DNA from: Trabulsiella odontotermitis
GTDB lineage: Bacteria > Pseudomonadota > Gammaproteobacteria > Enterobacterales > Enterobacteriaceae
Direction: 5' to 3'
DNA length: 64,000 bases
Assembly (NCBI RefSeq): GCF_001297775.1
Contig: NZ_LIFX01000002.1
Coordinates: 248,207-312,206 of the forward strand
Below, one piece after another: positions 24,405 through 36,460 of the stretch (the stretch's first letter is position 1; each line of letters opens with the position of its first letter). The position numbers were made by a program, and so were the translations under genes. The notes under the pieces are model-generated. The model had not been told where the DNA came from. It searched no databases and was given only the letters and a program-made list of their open reading frames with translations.

Positions 24405-25556
24405 ATGTTTGAACCTATGGAACTGACCAACGACGCGGTGATTAAAGTCATCGGCGTCGGTGGCGGCGGCGGTAATGCTGTCGAACACATGGTGCGCGAG
24501 CGCATTGAAGGTGTTGAATTCTTTGCAGTCAACACTGACGCGCAGGCACTGCGTAAAACCGCGGTAGGCCAGACGATTCAGATCGGTGGTGGCATCACTA
24601 AAGGTCTGGGCGCCGGGGCTAACCCGGAAGTCGGTCGCAATGCGGCTGAAGAAGATCGTGAAGCGTTACGTACGGCACTGGAAGGCGCCGACATGGTGTT
24701 CATCGCTGCAGGTATGGGCGGTGGTACCGGTACGGGTGCTGCACCGGTTGTCGCCGAAGTGGCGAAAGATTTGGGTATTCTGACCGTTGCTGTGGTGACC
24801 AAGCCGTTCAATTTTGAAGGCAAAAAGCGCATGGCATTCGCGGAGCAGGGTATCACCGAGCTGTCCAAACACGTGGACTCGCTGATCACCATCCCGAACG
24901 ACAAACTGCTGAAAGTGCTGGGTCGCGGTATCTCCCTGCTTGACGCGTTTGGCGCGGCGAACGACGTGCTGAAAGGCGCGGTGCAGGGTATCGCCGAGCT
25001 GATTACCCGTCCGGGTCTGATGAACGTCGACTTCGCAGACGTCCGCACCGTGATGTCCGAAATGGGCTACGCGATGATGGGCTCCGGCGTGGCGAGCGGT
25101 GAAGACCGTGCGGAAGAAGCGGCTGAAATGGCTATCTCTTCTCCGCTGCTGGAAGATATCGATCTGTCTGGCGCACGTGGCGTTCTGGTCAACATCACGG
25201 CGGGCTTCGACCTGCGTCTGGATGAGTTCGAAACCGTGGGTAACACTATCCGTGCGTTTGCCTCGGATAACGCGACCGTGGTTATCGGTACCTCTCTGGA
25301 TCCGGACATGAACGACGAACTGCGCGTGACTGTGGTGGCGACCGGTATCGGTATGGACAAGCGTCCGGAAATTACGCTGGTGACGAACAAACAGTCACAG
25401 CAGCCGGTGATGGATCGCTACCAGCAGCACGGTATGTCACCGTTGACGCAAGAGCAGAAACCGGCCGCAAAAGTGGTGAACGACAATACGCCGCAAACCA
25501 CTAAAGAACCGGACTATTTGGATATCCCGGCGTTCCTGCGCAAGCAAGCTGACTAA
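24405..25556 (+). CDS. ftsZ: cell division GTPase FtsZ
   Basis: FtsZ is the tubulin homologue whose GTP-dependent filaments form the Z-ring. The 383 residues, as in E. coli, carry [13 protein letters not shown] near 17-29, the tubulin signature [12 protein letters not shown] near 104-115, and the synergy loop [11 protein letters not shown] near 207-217 supplying the catalytic aspartates. A variable linker is followed by the conserved C-terminal peptide [14 protein letters not shown], which binds FtsA and ZipA. The ATG follows GGAGAG. Confidence 0.98.
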   Translation: MFEPMELTNDAVIKVIGVGGGGGNAVEHMVRERIEGVEFFAVNTDAQALRKTAVGQTIQIGGGITKGLGAGANPEVGRNAAEEDREALRTALEGADMVFIAAGMGGGTGTGAAPVVAEVAKDLGILTVAVVTKPFNFEGKKRMAFAEQGITELSKHVDSLITIPNDKLLKVLGRGISLLDAFGAANDVLKGAVQGIAELITRPGLMNVDFADVRTVMSEMGYAMMGSGVASGEDRAEEAAEMAISSPLLEDIDLSGARGVLVNITAGFDLRLDEFETVGNTIRAFASDNATVVIGTSLDPDMNDELRVTVVATGIGMDKRPEITLVTNKQSQQPVMDRYQQHGMSPLTQEQKPAAKVVNDNTPQTTKEPDYLDIPAFLRKQAD

Positions 25557-25653
25557 GAATCGGCTGGAATTTGGGAATCTGCGCTCTTTGTGCTAAACTG
25601 CCCTGCCGAATGTGGTGTACACTTCGGTTGGATAGTTAATTTGGCGAGATTAA

Positions 25654-26574
<921 letters not shown>

Positions 26575-26594
26575 GCCTGACCATACAAAAATTC

Positions 26595-26643
26595 GACTGG
26601 CAACCTGGCACTCTCTCCGGTCAGGAAACCAGTCGTTTTTTAT
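26595..26643 (+). terminator. lpxC terminator
   Basis: Nested arms GACTGG...CCAGTC (26595-26600 and 26629-26634) and CCTG...CAGG form a long hairpin followed by a T6 run. Confidence 0.85.
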
Positions 26644-26837
26644 TTCTGCAATTCCTGTTTCGTCGCTTTCGCGAAAAACTCACTTCGCTAACCCGCTGAT
26701 TTGATGCGTTCGCTGGTTTCTTAACCATTTTAACAGCGCGTTATCTTTCATTCCTGCTGCTGTGCTCGTCTAATAATGGTAAGATTTATGCGCAAAAATT
26801 TTCATGGTGTTGGTTTACATCAAAGGTGACGACGTAA

Positions 26838-27344
26838 GTGAGCGGAATACTGACGCGCTGGCGACAGTTGGGTAGACGATATTTCTGGCCGCATCTCCTG
26901 TTGGGGATGGTCGCGGCGAGTTTCGGCCTGCCTGCGCTCAGTGCGAATGCAGAAACCACTGCGCCCGCAAACACCTCCGCCAGCAACCATAACGCTTCGG
27001 CAACGGTCAATTTCACCCAGCTCGCGTTGCTGGAAGCGAACCGTCGCCCGACATTTACCGTCGACTACTGGCACCAGCACGCCATCCGGACGGTGATCCG
27101 CCATCTCTCTTTTGCGATGGCGCCTCAGGTTTTACCCAGCGCTGAAGAGGCATCTCCGCTTCAGCAGGCGCAACATCTGGCGTTGCTCGACACGCTCAGC
27201 GCGATGCTGACGCAGGAGCGCAAACCGCCGGTTATTGTTAAGCAGGTTGCCCGTAATACTCACGCTTTCCCTTCCGCATTCTACGTTGCCGCCTGGATAA
27301 GCCAGGTACAGGGCATCCGCGCCGGACCTCAACGCCTCAGCTAA
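26838..27344 (+). CDS. secM: secretion monitor SecM
   Basis: SecM is a secreted regulatory peptide whose stalled translation opens the secA ribosome site when Sec export is poor. The GTG start at 26838 gives 168 residues (170 in E. coli). A long signal peptide occupies about 1-38 (basic start, hydrophobic [16 protein letters not shown]). The arrest motif FxxxxWIxxxxGIRAGP is complete at 148-164 (F148, W153, I154, G159, R161, P164), four residues from the end. The middle, roughly 125-147, is quite different from E. coli, so only the ends are strongly constrained. secA follows after 61 bases. Confidence 0.96.
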   Translation: MSGILTRWRQLGRRYFWPHLLLGMVAASFGLPALSANAETTAPANTSASNHNASATVNFTQLALLEANRRPTFTVDYWHQHAIRTVIRHLSFAMAPQVLPSAEEASPLQQAQHLALLDTLSAMLTQERKPPVIVKQVARNTHAFPSAFYVAAWISQVQGIRAGPQRLS

Positions 27345-27405
27345 AAAACGGATACCTTAACGACATTTTTTTGGCTCCGCAGCGCGGGGCGTTTGAGATT
27401 TTATT

Positions 27406-30111
27406 ATGCTAATCAAATTATTGACTAAAGTTTTCGGCAGTCGTAACGACCGTACTCTGCGCCGCATGCGCAAAGCGGTGATTCAAATCAACGCGATGGA
27501 GCCGGAATTCGAAAAACTTTCCGACGACGAACTGAAAGGCAAAACGGCTGAATTCCGTGCCCGTCTGGAGAAAGGCGAAAGCGTTGAAAGCCTGATCCCT
27601 GAAGCCTTTGCCGTGGTACGTGAAGCCAGTAAGCGCGTGTTTGGCATGCGTCACTTCGACGTCCAGCTGCTGGGCGGCATGGTGCTGAACGATCGTTGCA
27701 TCGCGGAAATGCGTACCGGTGAAGGTAAAACCCTGACCGCGACGCTGCCTGCGTACCTCAACGCGCTGTCCGGCAAAGGCGTTCACGTGGTGACCGTCAA
27801 CGACTATCTGGCGCAACGTGACGCCGAAAACAACCGTCCGCTGTTTGAATTCCTCGGCATGACCGTTGGCATCAACCTGCCAGGTATGCCAGCCCCGGCA
27901 AAACGCGAAGCTTACGCGGCAGACATCACCTACGGTACCAACAATGAATACGGGTTCGACTACCTGCGCGACAACATGGCGTTCAGCCCGGAAGAGCGTG
28001 TACAACGTAAACTTCACTATGCGCTGGTGGATGAGGTGGACTCCATTCTCATCGATGAAGCGCGTACGCCGCTGATCATCTCTGGCCCGGCGGAAGACAG
28101 CTCTGAGCTGTACCGTAAAGTGAACAAAATCATTCCGCACCTGGTTCGTCAGGAGAAAGAAGACTCCGACACCTTCCAGGGCGACGGCCACTACTCTGTG
28201 GATGAGAAAGCGCGCCAGGTTAACCTGACCGAACGTGGTCTGGTGCTGATCGAAGAACTGCTGGTGAACGAAGGCATCATGGATGAAGGTGAATCCCTGT
28301 ATTCGCCGGGCAACATCATGCTGATGCATCACGTTACCGCCGCACTGCGCGCCCATGCGCTGTTCACCCGCGACGTGGATTACATCGTTAAAGACGGCGA
28401 AGTCATCATCGTCGACGAGCACACCGGTCGTACTATGCAGGGTCGTCGCTGGTCCGATGGTTTACACCAGGCGGTTGAAGCCAAAGAAGGCGTGGAGATC
28501 CAGAACGAAAACCAGACGCTGGCCTCCATCACTTTCCAGAACTACTTCCGTCTGTATGAAAAACTGGCGGGGATGACCGGTACCGCAGACACCGAAGCGT
28601 TTGAATTCAGCTCCATTTATAAGCTGGATACTGTCGTCGTGCCGACCAACCGCCCGATGATCCGTAAAGATATGGCGGATCTGGTCTATATGACCGAAGC
28701 GGAAAAAATTCAGGCAATCATTGAAGATATCAAAGAGCGTACCGCCAGCGGTCAGCCGGTTCTGGTGGGTACCATCTCGATTGAAAAATCGGAGCTGGTA
28801 TCGCGAGAACTCGATAAAGCAGGCATCAAGCACAACGTCCTGAACGCCAAATTCCACGCCAGCGAGGCAGAAATTGTCGCGCAGGCGGGCTTCCCGGCAA
28901 CCGTCACCATCGCCACCAACATGGCGGGGCGTGGTACCGATATCGTGCTGGGTGGTAGCCTGCAGGCAGAACTGGCCGCGCTGGAAGATCCAACGCCGGA
29001 ACAGATTGAACAGGTTAAAGCGGACTGGCAGGTTCGCCATGAAGCGGTGCTGAAAGCGGGTGGTCTGCATATCATCGGGACCGAGCGTCACGAATCCCGT
29101 CGTATCGACAACCAGCTGCGCGGTCGTTCCGGTCGTCAGGGCGATGCTGGTTCTTCGCGTTTCTATCTCTCCATGGAAGATGCGCTGATGCGTATTTTCG
29201 CCTCTGACCGTGTTTCCGGCATGATGCGTAAACTGGGGATGAAACCGGGCGAAGCTATCGAACACCCGTGGGTGACGAAGGCCATCGCCAACGCACAGCG
29301 TAAAGTGGAAAGCCGCAACTTCGACATCCGTAAACAACTGCTGGAATATGATGATGTGGCGAACGACCAGCGTCGCGCGATTTACACTCAGCGTAACGAA
29401 CTGCTGGACGTGAGCGACGTTAGCGAAACTATCAACAGCATTCGCGAAGATGTCTTCAAAGCCACTATCGACGCGCATATTCCGCCGCAGTCGCTGGAAG
29501 AAATGTGGGATGTTCCTGGCCTGCAGGAACGCCTGAAAAACGACTTCGATCTCGACCTGCCGATCTCCGACTGGCTGGACAAAGAGCCGGAACTGCACGA
29601 AGAAACGCTGCGCGAGCGTATTTTGCAAAGCGCCATCGACGTTTATCAGCGTAAAGAAGAAGTGGTAGGCGCTGAGATGATGCGTCACTTTGAAAAAGGC
29701 GTGATGCTACAGACGCTGGATTCCCTGTGGAAAGAACACCTGGCGGCGATGGATTACCTGCGTCAGGGCATTCACCTGCGTGGTTACGCGCAGAAAGATC
29801 CGAAGCAGGAATACAAGCGTGAATCCTTCTCCATGTTTGCGGCGATGCTGGAATCACTGAAATACGAAGTGATCAGCACCCTGTGTAAAGTGCAGGTGCG
29901 CATGCCGGAAGAAGTCGAAGCGATGGAGCAACAGCGTCGTGAAGAAGCCGAGCGTCTGGCGCAGATGCAGCAACTGAGCCATCAGAATGACGACACCGCC
30001 GCCGCCGCGGCGATCGCTGCGCAAACAGGTGATCGCAAAGTGGGTCGTAACGATCCCTGCCCGTGTGGCTCTGGTAAAAAATACAAACAGTGCCATGGCC
30101 GTCTGAGCTAA
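27406..30111 (+). CDS. secA: preprotein translocase ATPase SecA
   Basis: SecA is the motor that drives unfolded preproteins through SecYEG. The 901 residues match E. coli. Walker A is [11 protein letters not shown] near 102-112, the Walker B/DEAD region is [15 protein letters not shown] near 209-223, and the helicase motif [19 protein letters not shown] is near 564-582. A C-terminal linker precedes the zinc-binding SecB-binding tail with [14 protein letters not shown]. Expression should be translationally regulated by secM arrest. The terminator is 19 bases downstream. Confidence 0.98.
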   Translation: MLIKLLTKVFGSRNDRTLRRMRKAVIQINAMEPEFEKLSDDELKGKTAEFRARLEKGESVESLIPEAFAVVREASKRVFGMRHFDVQLLGGMVLNDRCIAEMRTGEGKTLTATLPAYLNALSGKGVHVVTVNDYLAQRDAENNRPLFEFLGMTVGINLPGMPAPAKREAYAADITYGTNNEYGFDYLRDNMAFSPEERVQRKLHYALVDEVDSILIDEARTPLIISGPAEDSSELYRKVNKIIPHLVRQEKEDSDTFQGDGHYSVDEKARQVNLTERGLVLIEELLVNEGIMDEGESLYSPGNIMLMHHVTAALRAHALFTRDVDYIVKDGEVIIVDEHTGRTMQGRRWSDGLHQAVEAKEGVEIQNENQTLASITFQNYFRLYEKLAGMTGTADTEAFEFSSIYKLDTVVVPTNRPMIRKDMADLVYMTEAEKIQAIIEDIKERTASGQPVLVGTISIEKSELVSRELDKAGIKHNVLNAKFHASEAEIVAQAGFPATVTIATNMAGRGTDIVLGGSLQAELAALEDPTPEQIEQVKADWQVRHEAVLKAGGLHIIGTERHESRRIDNQLRGRSGRQGDAGSSRFYLSMEDALMRIFASDRVSGMMRKLGMKPGEAIEHPWVTKAIANAQRKVESRNFDIRKQLLEYDDVANDQRRAIYTQRNELLDVSDVSETINSIREDVFKATIDAHIPPQSLEEMWDVPGLQERLKNDFDLDLPISDWLDKEPELHEETLRERILQSAIDVYQRKEEVVGAEMMRHFEKGVMLQTLDSLWKEHLAAMDYLRQGIHLRGYAQKDPKQEYKRESFSMFAAMLESLKYEVISTLCKVQVRMPEEVEAMEQQRREEAERLAQMQQLSHQNDDTAAAAAIAAQTGDRKVGRNDPCPCGSGKKYKQCHGRLS

Positions 30112-30130
30112 GGTTTCTGATAAAAGCACA

Positions 30131-30156
30131 AAGGCGCAGACATCTGCGCCTTTTTT
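30131..30156 (+). terminator. secA terminator
   Basis: Perfect ten-base arms AAGGCGCAGA (30131-30140) and TCTGCGCCTT (30143-30152) lead into a T6 run, just before mutT. Confidence 0.9.
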
Positions 30157-30169
30157 ATGGAAAGACGAT

Positions 30170-30562
30170 ATGAAAAAACTGCAAATTGCCGTGGGGATCA
30201 TTCGCAATCCGCAGGGCGAAATATTTATTACTCAGCGTGCCGCGGATGCTCACATGGCCAATAAATGGGAGTTTCCCGGCGGTAAAATTGAGGAGGGCGA
30301 AACGCCGGAACAGGCGGTCGTACGCGAACTGGCGGAAGAAGTCGGCATTGACGCCGCGATGCCGGTGCTCTTCGATAAGCTGGAATATCAGTTCCCTGAC
30401 AGACACATCACGCTGTGGTTCTGGCTGGTGGAAAGCTGGCAGGGCGAACCCTGGGGAAAAGAGGGGCAACCCGGTCGCTGGGTGGCGCAGAAAGCGTTGC
30501 TGGCAGACGCGTTTCCGCCTGCCAACGAACCGGTTATCGCAAAACTGATTGCGCAGGCTTAG
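30170..30562 (+). CDS. mutT: 8-oxo-dGTP diphosphatase
   Basis: MutT hydrolyses 8-oxo-dGTP to prevent A:T to C:G transversions. The 130 residues (129 in E. coli) contain the full Nudix box [18 protein letters not shown] followed by AEEVGI at 37-60, with all catalytic glutamates present. The start ATG at 30170 lies close to the secA terminator, so the gene either has its own promoter or depends on read-through. The stop overlaps that of the convergent yacG by four bases. Confidence 0.96.
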   Translation: MKKLQIAVGIIRNPQGEIFITQRAADAHMANKWEFPGGKIEEGETPEQAVVRELAEEVGIDAAMPVLFDKLEYQFPDRHITLWFWLVESWQGEPWGKEGQPGRWVAQKALLADAFPPANEPVIAKLIAQA

Positions 30563-30753
30563 TTCTGCTGCTCGCTCCAGTCATCACTTTCAGACAGGTC
30601 CCCGCTGCTGGGGATCCTTTTCTCTTCCGCGGCCCACTCGCCTAAATCAATTAACTGACAACGTTTGGAACAGAAGGGGCGGAATGTGCTCTGTTCATTC
30701 CAGATAACAGCTTTGCCGCAGGTCGGGCAATCAACAATAGTTTCTTCAGACAT
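30559..30753 (-). CDS. yacG: DNA gyrase inhibitor YacG
   Basis: YacG is a small zinc protein that binds the GyrB subunit and inhibits gyrase. The 64 residues carry four cysteines at 9, 12, 28 and 32 (CPTC and CSKRC), the treble-clef zinc knuckle of the family, followed by an acidic tail. E. coli YacG is 65 residues. It lies nine bases downstream of zapD in a coaE-zapD-yacG operon and converges on mutT. Confidence 0.95.
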   Translation of the reverse strand: MSEETIVDCPTCGKAVIWNEQSTFRPFCSKRCQLIDLGEWAAEEKRIPSSGDLSESDDWSEQQN

Positions 30754-30762
30754 GCACGCTCC

Positions 30763-31506
30763 TTAGCAACAGGCCAGTTCAAAATCCAGACGCTCAGGCA
30801 CGAGGCCATTTTCACTGTCCAGTGGTAAAAAACGAATCGCAAAACGGCTCTTGTGGCCGGAAATTTGCGGATAAAGCTGATCATCCAGCGCCAGTTGCAA
30901 CCGTAAAAGATCGGCATCGTCGCCGTTATCCTGAAAGAAACCATTCAGGCTGGTTTGCTTGCGAAACGGGGCGGAGTTGCGGATGAGATCAAGAATGAGC
31001 GTCAGCGCCTGATTCAGCGGTTGCAGGCTGTCCATCCAGCGTTGCACCTGGGCGTCGCGTTGTTGTTGCGAGGTATGCAGCCAGATATGCAGCGTCGGGA
31101 GATCGAAACTACAACAGCCGCCGGGAATGCTCAGGCGCTGGCGGACGAGGCCAATCAGCCGGTCTTCACGCAGTATCTGCCCCATGCGCGGGGCGGACAT
31201 TAAAATGGCGCCGCAGCCTTTCAGTTGCTGACGCAACGCCTCAATGCGGTTTTGATCCACACCAGGCACTTCCACCCACGCCTGCAGTTTTCGCTGCTGT
31301 CGCTCCAGCTCTTTCAGCAGGTCCGTACGGACGTCGCCACGCTCAAATACGTCCAGCAGATCACCGGCATTGCGGAAAAAATGCAGCGCACTGGCGTGAT
31401 CGTCAATGTGCAGCGAGCTTTCCAGTTGCTGAATTAAAAATTCTATACGCAGCCAGGTACGCATCTTTTCGTTAAGAGGATGTTCAAAAAGGACGTGGGT
31501 GTGCAT
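30763..31506 (-). CDS. zapD: cell division protein ZapD
   Basis: ZapD (YacF) is a cytoplasmic FtsZ-associated protein that cross-links FtsZ filaments and stabilises the Z-ring. The 247 residues match E. coli in length and sequence ([24 protein letters not shown] start, helical N-terminal half, beta-rich C-terminal domain). Its start codon overlaps the coaE stop by one base (TAATG), and yacG follows immediately, which makes a compact minus-strand operon. I see no catalytic motif, as expected. Confidence 0.96.
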   Translation of the reverse strand: MHTHVLFEHPLNEKMRTWLRIEFLIQQLESSLHIDDHASALHFFRNAGDLLDVFERGDVRTDLLKELERQQRKLQAWVEVPGVDQNRIEALRQQLKGCGAILMSAPRMGQILREDRLIGLVRQRLSIPGGCCSFDLPTLHIWLHTSQQQRDAQVQRWMDSLQPLNQALTLILDLIRNSAPFRKQTSLNGFFQDNGDDADLLRLQLALDDQLYPQISGHKSRFAIRFLPLDSENGLVPERLDFELACC

Positions 31507-32126
31507 TACGATTTTTCCTGTAAAACAGCCTGACGCGCATACTGTAAATAGTGCGCATGCAGACGGGCAACATCCGATGCAATCGCATCTGGTGCGCCAT
31601 TGTTATCAATAATATCGTCGGCCGCGGCGAGTCGCGCTTCACGCGAGGCCTGAGCGGCAAGAATATGCTCCGCATGCTCTCGCGTAACATTATCGCGCTG
31701 CATGGTGCGGAAAATCTGTGTCTCAGGCGTGACATCCACCACCAGAACACGGTCGGCTTTATCAAAAAGCCGGTTTTCAACAAAGAGAGGAACAACCCAG
31801 AGCACATACGGCGAGGTGGCTTTTTCCCGCTGACGCTGGGTTTCCTGCTGGATCAGCGGGTGCAGCAGTGCATTAAGCCAGCGTTTATCGTCCGGGTGCG
31901 CAAACACGCGCTCGCGTAACGCACGACGATCCAGAACACCGTCGGCGGTCAACATGTGTGAACCAAAGTGTTCTGCGATGGCTTTCAGCGCGGGTGTTCC
32001 GGGCTCCACCACCTGGCGGGCGATAATATCTGCATCAATAACGTTAACCCCGAGGCGAGAAAACGCCTCTGCCACCGTACTCTTGCCACTGCCGATGCCG
32101 CCGGTTAACGCTACCGTATACTTCAT
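31506..32126 (-). CDS. coaE: dephospho-CoA kinase
   Basis: CoaE phosphorylates dephospho-CoA to coenzyme A, the final step of CoA synthesis. Starting at ATG 32124-32126 ([22 protein letters not shown]) the product has 206 residues, the E. coli length; eleven extra in-frame residues upstream are rejected. Walker A is GGIGSGKST at 9-17, and [15 protein letters not shown] is the conserved acceptor-site motif. It is the first gene of the coaE-zapD-yacG operon and is divergent from guaC across 228 bases. Confidence 0.97.
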   Translation of the reverse strand: MKYTVALTGGIGSGKSTVAEAFSRLGVNVIDADIIARQVVEPGTPALKAIAEHFGSHMLTADGVLDRRALRERVFAHPDDKRWLNALLHPLIQQETQRQREKATSPYVLWVVPLFVENRLFDKADRVLVVDVTPETQIFRTMQRDNVTREHAEHILAAQASREARLAAADDIIDNNGAPDAIASDVARLHAHYLQYARQAVLQEKS

Positions 32127-32354
32127 AAGACCCTTTTGCTGGATTAATAAGCCACACAAATCAATTGGTTAAAAAGAATGCCGCCTTCACCTCAGATGGC
32201 GAGTGTTAACAACACCTTTCGCCAGGTAAATTTATAGGATTGTAGCGTAAAAAAAGTGAAAATCGCAGTCTTGCGAAGCCCTGATTACTGCGTATGATAA
32301 CGTCACTGGAGTTGTGCTTAGTTCATTTTTGCCTCTAACCCCAGGAATCCGCAC

Positions 32355-33398
32355 ATGCGTATTGAAGAAGATCTGAAATTGGGTTTTAAAGACGTTCTTA
32401 TCCGCCCGAAACGTTCTACCCTCAAAAGCCGTTCCGATGTTGAGCTGGAACGCGAATTTACCTTTAAGCATTCCGGTCAGCGCTGGTCTGGCGTGCCAAT
32501 CATCGCAGCGAACATGGATTCCGTGGGCACTTTTTCCATGGCGGCCGCGCTGGCGGAGTTCGATATTCTCACCGCGGTGCATAAGCACTACAGCGTCGAT
32601 GAGTGGAACGCGTTTGTTCAGGAAACCTCAGAGAAGGTGCTGAAACACGTCATGGTTTCCACCGGCACTTCCGATGCTGATTTCGAGAAGACCCAACAGA
32701 TTCTCGATCAGAACCCACAACTGAATTTCGTTTGTATTGATGTCGCCAATGGTTATTCCGAGCATTTCGTGCAGTTTGTGTCGAAAGCGCGTCAGGCGTG
32801 GCCGACAAAAACCATTTGCGCGGGCAACGTGGTGACCGGCGAAATGTGTGAAGAGCTGATCCTTTCCGGCGCTGATATTGTGAAAGTCGGCATCGGCCCG
32901 GGCTCGGTCTGTACCACGCGTGTCAAAACCGGCGTGGGTTATCCGCAGCTTTCTGCGGTGATCGAATGTGCTGATGCGGCGCACGGTCTGGGCGGCATGA
33001 TCGTCAGCGATGGCGGTTGTACTATGCCAGGTGACGTGGCGAAAGCCTTCGGCGGCGGTGCGGACTTCGTCATGCTCGGCGGCATGCTGGCTGGTCATGA
33101 AGAGAGCGGCGGCAGCATCGTCGAAGAAAATGGCGAGAAATTCATGCTGTTCTACGGCATGAGTTCTGAGTCCGCGATGAAGCGTCATGTTGGTGGCGTG
33201 GCAGGGTACCGTGCCGCAGAAGGTAAAACCGTGAAATTGCCGCTGCGTGGCCCGGTAGAAAACACCGCGCGCGACATTCTCGGCGGTCTGCGTTCCGCCT
33301 GTACTTACGTCGGGGCTTCACGCCTGAAAGAGCTGACCAAACGCACCACCTTTATCCGCGTTCAGGAACAAGAGAACCGCGTGTTCAACAGTCTGTAA
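32355..33398 (+). CDS. guaC: GMP reductase
   Basis: GuaC reductively deaminates GMP to IMP with NADPH, which recycles guanine nucleotides. The 347 residues match E. coli. The IMPDH/GMPR barrel shows the catalytic cysteine C186 in [20 protein letters not shown], the phosphate-binding [11 protein letters not shown] segment near 217-227, and the GGMLAGHEE flap. No CBS domains are inserted, which separates it from IMP dehydrogenase. It is monocistronic. Confidence 0.97.
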   Translation: MRIEEDLKLGFKDVLIRPKRSTLKSRSDVELEREFTFKHSGQRWSGVPIIAANMDSVGTFSMAAALAEFDILTAVHKHYSVDEWNAFVQETSEKVLKHVMVSTGTSDADFEKTQQILDQNPQLNFVCIDVANGYSEHFVQFVSKARQAWPTKTICAGNVVTGEMCEELILSGADIVKVGIGPGSVCTTRVKTGVGYPQLSAVIECADAAHGLGGMIVSDGGCTMPGDVAKAFGGGADFVMLGGMLAGHEESGGSIVEENGEKFMLFYGMSSESAMKRHVGGVAGYRAAEGKTVKLPLRGPVENTARDILGGLRSACTYVGASRLKELTKRTTFIRVQEQENRVFNSL

Positions 33399-33405
33399 GC
33401 ACAAT

Positions 33406-33433
33406 GGCTGGCGTGTTCTGCGCCAGCCTTTCT
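33406..33433 (+). terminator. guaC terminator
   Basis: Arms GGCTGGCG (33406-33413) and CGCCAGCC (33421-33428) are followed by TTTCTCT. The T tract is modest and the hairpin abuts the hofC stop, so it may serve both convergent genes. Confidence 0.7.
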
Positions 33434-34636
33434 CTAGCCCATTCCGCTAATCGCATCCCCCAGGTGGAAGACGGGCAAATACATGGCGATCACCAGCGTC
33501 CCGATAATTATCCCTGTCACTAACAGCATCACCGGCTCCAGTAACATTGCCAGGTCATCCGCCAGTTGTTCTGTTTTTTGGCGATGATAGCGAGAAAGAT
33601 TATCGAGCATGCGATCCAGCGAACCCGAGGCTTCACCGGTTCTGACCAGTTGCAGGCACAGCGGCGTAAACGCGGACGTTTTTTCGAGCGCCTGCCAGAT
33701 GGGATTACCGTGTGTAATCGCCAGCCGTGCATCCTGAAGGATCTCCCGCCACCAGCCGTTTTCCAGCGTTTCCTCGACGCTCTCCAGCCCCTGCAAAAAC
33801 GCAATACCGGCGTTTTGCGTCAGCGACAGCACAGTGAAAATCTGACTGAGTTTTTGCCCTCGCACCAGCGCACCCGCCACCGGGATACGCAGCAATTGTT
33901 TCTGGCGAAAACGCTGCCAGCGGGCATGGTGGCGATATCGCTTTGCCAGAAAAAAGAGGATGAACAGGCAAACCAGCAGTGGGAGTAATCCCTGATGCAG
34001 CAGATTCGCCGTCGCCATGACGCCGCGCGTCAGCGCAGGGAGCGGCGTATTAAACGTCTGGTAAATAGCAGCAAATTCAGGTAGCACAAACCACAGCATC
34101 GCCATCACCACCAGCAACGCCACCGACAGCACAATCAGCGGGTAACGCAGCGCTTTTTTGACCTTCAGTGCCAGCTGATGCTGCGCATTCTGTTGCGCGG
34201 CGAGATGCAGGCAGCACACATCCAGTTTTCCGGTCAGCTCACCGGTATGGATCATCGACACAAACAGCGGAGGGAAGACGGCTGACCACTGTTTTAATGC
34301 CTCTGAGAAAGCGATGCCCTGGCGTAATTCCTCAGCCAGGGCGAACAACAACGCCTGCCACTGCGCGCTGGGGTGCTGTTCTGCCAGTAATGTCAGTCCT
34401 TCGGACAGCGACAGCCCTGCCTGCAACAGCGTTGCCAGTTGTGCGACGATTTCCGTGCTGCGTTGGGTGTTCCAGTGCGCAGTGTTCACGCGACAGCGCG
34501 TGACATCCAGTGGCGTGATTTGCCTCGCCTGTAGCTCAAACAACACCGCTGTGCGATGTGCCGCCCATAGCGTGCCGCTGGCGCTTTCACCCTCGGCATT
34601 GAGGCCACGCCAGCGCCAGAGCGGGTTATTCTGCAT
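33434..34636 (-). CDS. hofC: type IV pilus/type II secretion inner-membrane protein HofC
   Basis: HofC is the PilC/GspF-type polytopic protein of a type IV pilus-like assembly platform. The 400 residues match E. coli HofC and contain two T2SSF domains (about 65-190 and 265-390), each cytoplasmic-helical, with membrane segments near 170-190 (LIVLSVALLVVMAMLWFVLP), 215-232 and 370-392. It overlaps hofB by 11 bases. The ppdD-hofB-hofC trio supplies pilin, ATPase and platform; other pilus parts would be elsewhere on the chromosome. Confidence 0.94.
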   Translation of the reverse strand: MQNNPLWRWRGLNAEGESASGTLWAAHRTAVLFELQARQITPLDVTRCRVNTAHWNTQRSTEIVAQLATLLQAGLSLSEGLTLLAEQHPSAQWQALLFALAEELRQGIAFSEALKQWSAVFPPLFVSMIHTGELTGKLDVCCLHLAAQQNAQHQLALKVKKALRYPLIVLSVALLVVMAMLWFVLPEFAAIYQTFNTPLPALTRGVMATANLLHQGLLPLLVCLFILFFLAKRYRHHARWQRFRQKQLLRIPVAGALVRGQKLSQIFTVLSLTQNAGIAFLQGLESVEETLENGWWREILQDARLAITHGNPIWQALEKTSAFTPLCLQLVRTGEASGSLDRMLDNLSRYHRQKTEQLADDLAMLLEPVMLLVTGIIIGTLVIAMYLPVFHLGDAISGMG

Positions 34637-36011
34637 GTGGCATGCCCAGCACGCGTAGCAGTTCCTCCATGGAGGTTAATCCCTGCTCAACCGCCTGACA
34701 GCCGCTCTCCCACAGGGTGGTCATTCCAGCGTGGCGTGCCTGTTGTTCAATGTCAGAGGTTGTTGCGCCGGTTGCAATCAACTGGCGCATTTCAGGGCTG
34801 GCAGGCAACAGCTCGAACAGCGCCATCCGGCCATAGTAGCCGTGGTAGCAGCGTTCGCAGCCCGGAGCCTGCCAGTGAGGGAGCGGTCGAGGCCAGAGCG
34901 TTGCGGGCAGCGTGATGGTGTCGGGCGCTGGCGTGCGGCAGTACGGGCATAGCTTGCGCACCAGTCGTTGCGCCACGACCAGCAACAGGGCTGATGAGAT
35001 CATCCACGGCGCAATGCCCATCTGTTGCAGACGGATCAGGGTTTCGCTGGTGGAGTTGGTATGCAGCGTCGACAGCACCAGATGCCCGGTTTGCGCGGCG
35101 TTAATGGCAATCTCCGCGGTTTCGCCATCGCGAATTTCCCCCACCATGACGATATCCGGATCCTGGCGGAGCAGGGCGCGCAGCACACTCTGAAACGTGA
35201 GGCCCGCGCGCGGGTTGATCTGGGTCTGGTTCAGCCCGGCAATGGGAATTTCCACGGGATCTTCGACGCTACAAATATTCACGTCCGGGGTATTGCGCTG
35301 CTGCAACGCGCTGTACAGCGTCACGGTTTTACCGCTCCCCGTGGGGCCGGTCACCAGGATTAACCCCTGCGGGTTCTCCAGCGCCTGCGTGAACATCGTC
35401 AACTGCGCGGGCGACATCCCAGAGGCCTGAAGATCCAGTGCCTGCTCCTGGCGATGCAGCAAACGCAGCACGATTTTTTCGCCACTGCGACAGGGTAGCG
35501 TCGCGATGCGAAAAGCGAGCGCTTTTCCGGACAGCGTCACAGTGAACTGCCCGTCCTGCGGTAAACGCCGCTCAGCGATGTCCAGATTTCCCAGCACTTT
35601 CAGGCGCGCAATGAGCGTCGGCGCCAGTGAGGCGGGAACGCGCGGGAGCGTATGCAGTACGCCATCGACCCGCAGGCGAATGCGCAGGTGGTCGTCGTCC
35701 GGCTCAAAGTGAATATCAGAGGCCCGTTGTATCAGCGCCTGCTCCAGCGTTTGATTGATCAGTTCAACGGCATTGCCGCCTTCGTCGGTGACCGCCGGAA
35801 GCCGGGTTTGCGAGGCCATCTGCAGATGCTTATCCATCTGCTCCTGGCTCCAGCATTCAATATCGACCCGCTTTTGTGTGGCGAACCGCAGGGCTTCGAC
35901 CAGTTCCGGCGAGGGGTTTTCTACCACGGCGATGCTGAGCATTCGCTCGTTGCTGCCCAGCAGCACCGCTTCGTGACGTTTGCACAGCGCGTCCAGCTGT
36001 TCCTGTTTCAT
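34626..36011 (-). CDS. hofB: type IV pilus assembly ATPase HofB
   Basis: HofB is a PilB/GspE-family hexameric ATPase that powers pilin assembly. The 461 residues match E. coli. The N-terminal domain is followed by the ATPase with Walker A GPTGSGKTVTLYS near 229-241, the Asp box, Walker B around PDIVMVGEIRDGETAEIA near 290-307, and the His-box STLHTN. Two CxxC-like pairs occur late (CPYC, near 364, and CERC, near 388), as in zinc-binding GspE proteins. It starts 11 bases after ppdD and overlaps hofC. Confidence 0.95.
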   Translation of the reverse strand: MKQEQLDALCKRHEAVLLGSNERMLSIAVVENPSPELVEALRFATQKRVDIECWSQEQMDKHLQMASQTRLPAVTDEGGNAVELINQTLEQALIQRASDIHFEPDDDHLRIRLRVDGVLHTLPRVPASLAPTLIARLKVLGNLDIAERRLPQDGQFTVTLSGKALAFRIATLPCRSGEKIVLRLLHRQEQALDLQASGMSPAQLTMFTQALENPQGLILVTGPTGSGKTVTLYSALQQRNTPDVNICSVEDPVEIPIAGLNQTQINPRAGLTFQSVLRALLRQDPDIVMVGEIRDGETAEIAINAAQTGHLVLSTLHTNSTSETLIRLQQMGIAPWMISSALLLVVAQRLVRKLCPYCRTPAPDTITLPATLWPRPLPHWQAPGCERCYHGYYGRMALFELLPASPEMRQLIATGATTSDIEQQARHAGMTTLWESGCQAVEQGLTSMEELLRVLGMPHAE

Positions 36012-36022
36012 GGCAACTCCTT

Positions 36023-36460
36023 TTACTGCGCGTCAAAGCGGAAGACATCTTCACACGCCTGCTGCAACGCACCGTCGTTCTGTACATCGCAGACACGTTG
36101 CCAGCCAGTAATACCATTGGCGTTATCCCAGCGCGGGGTCATCACCACGGTGAGGCCGTTAAGACTCTCCTGTCCGCTGAGCGTGACGACGCCCTGCGCA
36201 ACGCTCATGGCAGAGACATAGCGGCTGGTAGCGGGCGAGGGAATACCGTTTGTACTGCCGTCGCAGCCGGAAATGCCACCGTGATCCAGCGCGCAAAGCT
36301 CGATGGCGGTGCGATAGGGGATAAACACCTGCAGCATGTCGGTCAATGCCGCCTTGCGCAGGTAGTTCTGATACGCCGGAATACCGATGGCGCTGAGAAT
36401 GGCAATAATGCCAATCACCACCATCAGTTCAATTAACGTGAATCCATGTTGTCTGCTCAT
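36023..36460 (-). CDS. ppdD: type IV prepilin-like major pilin PpdD
   Basis: PpdD is the type IVa major pilin. The 145 residues begin MSRQHG then FTLIELMVVIGIIAIL: a six-residue leader, the prepilin peptidase site after G6, F7 as the mature N-terminus and the invariant E5 of the mature chain (E11 here), followed by the hydrophobic assembly helix. Four cysteines in the C-terminal globular part (CALDHGGISGC and CDVQNDGALQQAC) could form two disulfides. It heads the ppdD-hofB-hofC unit. E. coli PpdD is 146 residues. Confidence 0.95.
   Translation of the reverse strand: MSRQHGFTLIELMVVIGIIAILSAIGIPAYQNYLRKAALTDMLQVFIPYRTAIELCALDHGGISGCDGSTNGIPSPATSRYVSAMSVAQGVVTLSGQESLNGLTVVMTPRWDNANGITGWQRVCDVQNDGALQQACEDVFRFDAQ

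Noticed and set aside
28462-29688. A 408-codon minus-strand frame
   Set aside because: It is antisense to secA and explained by the same codon-bias effect.
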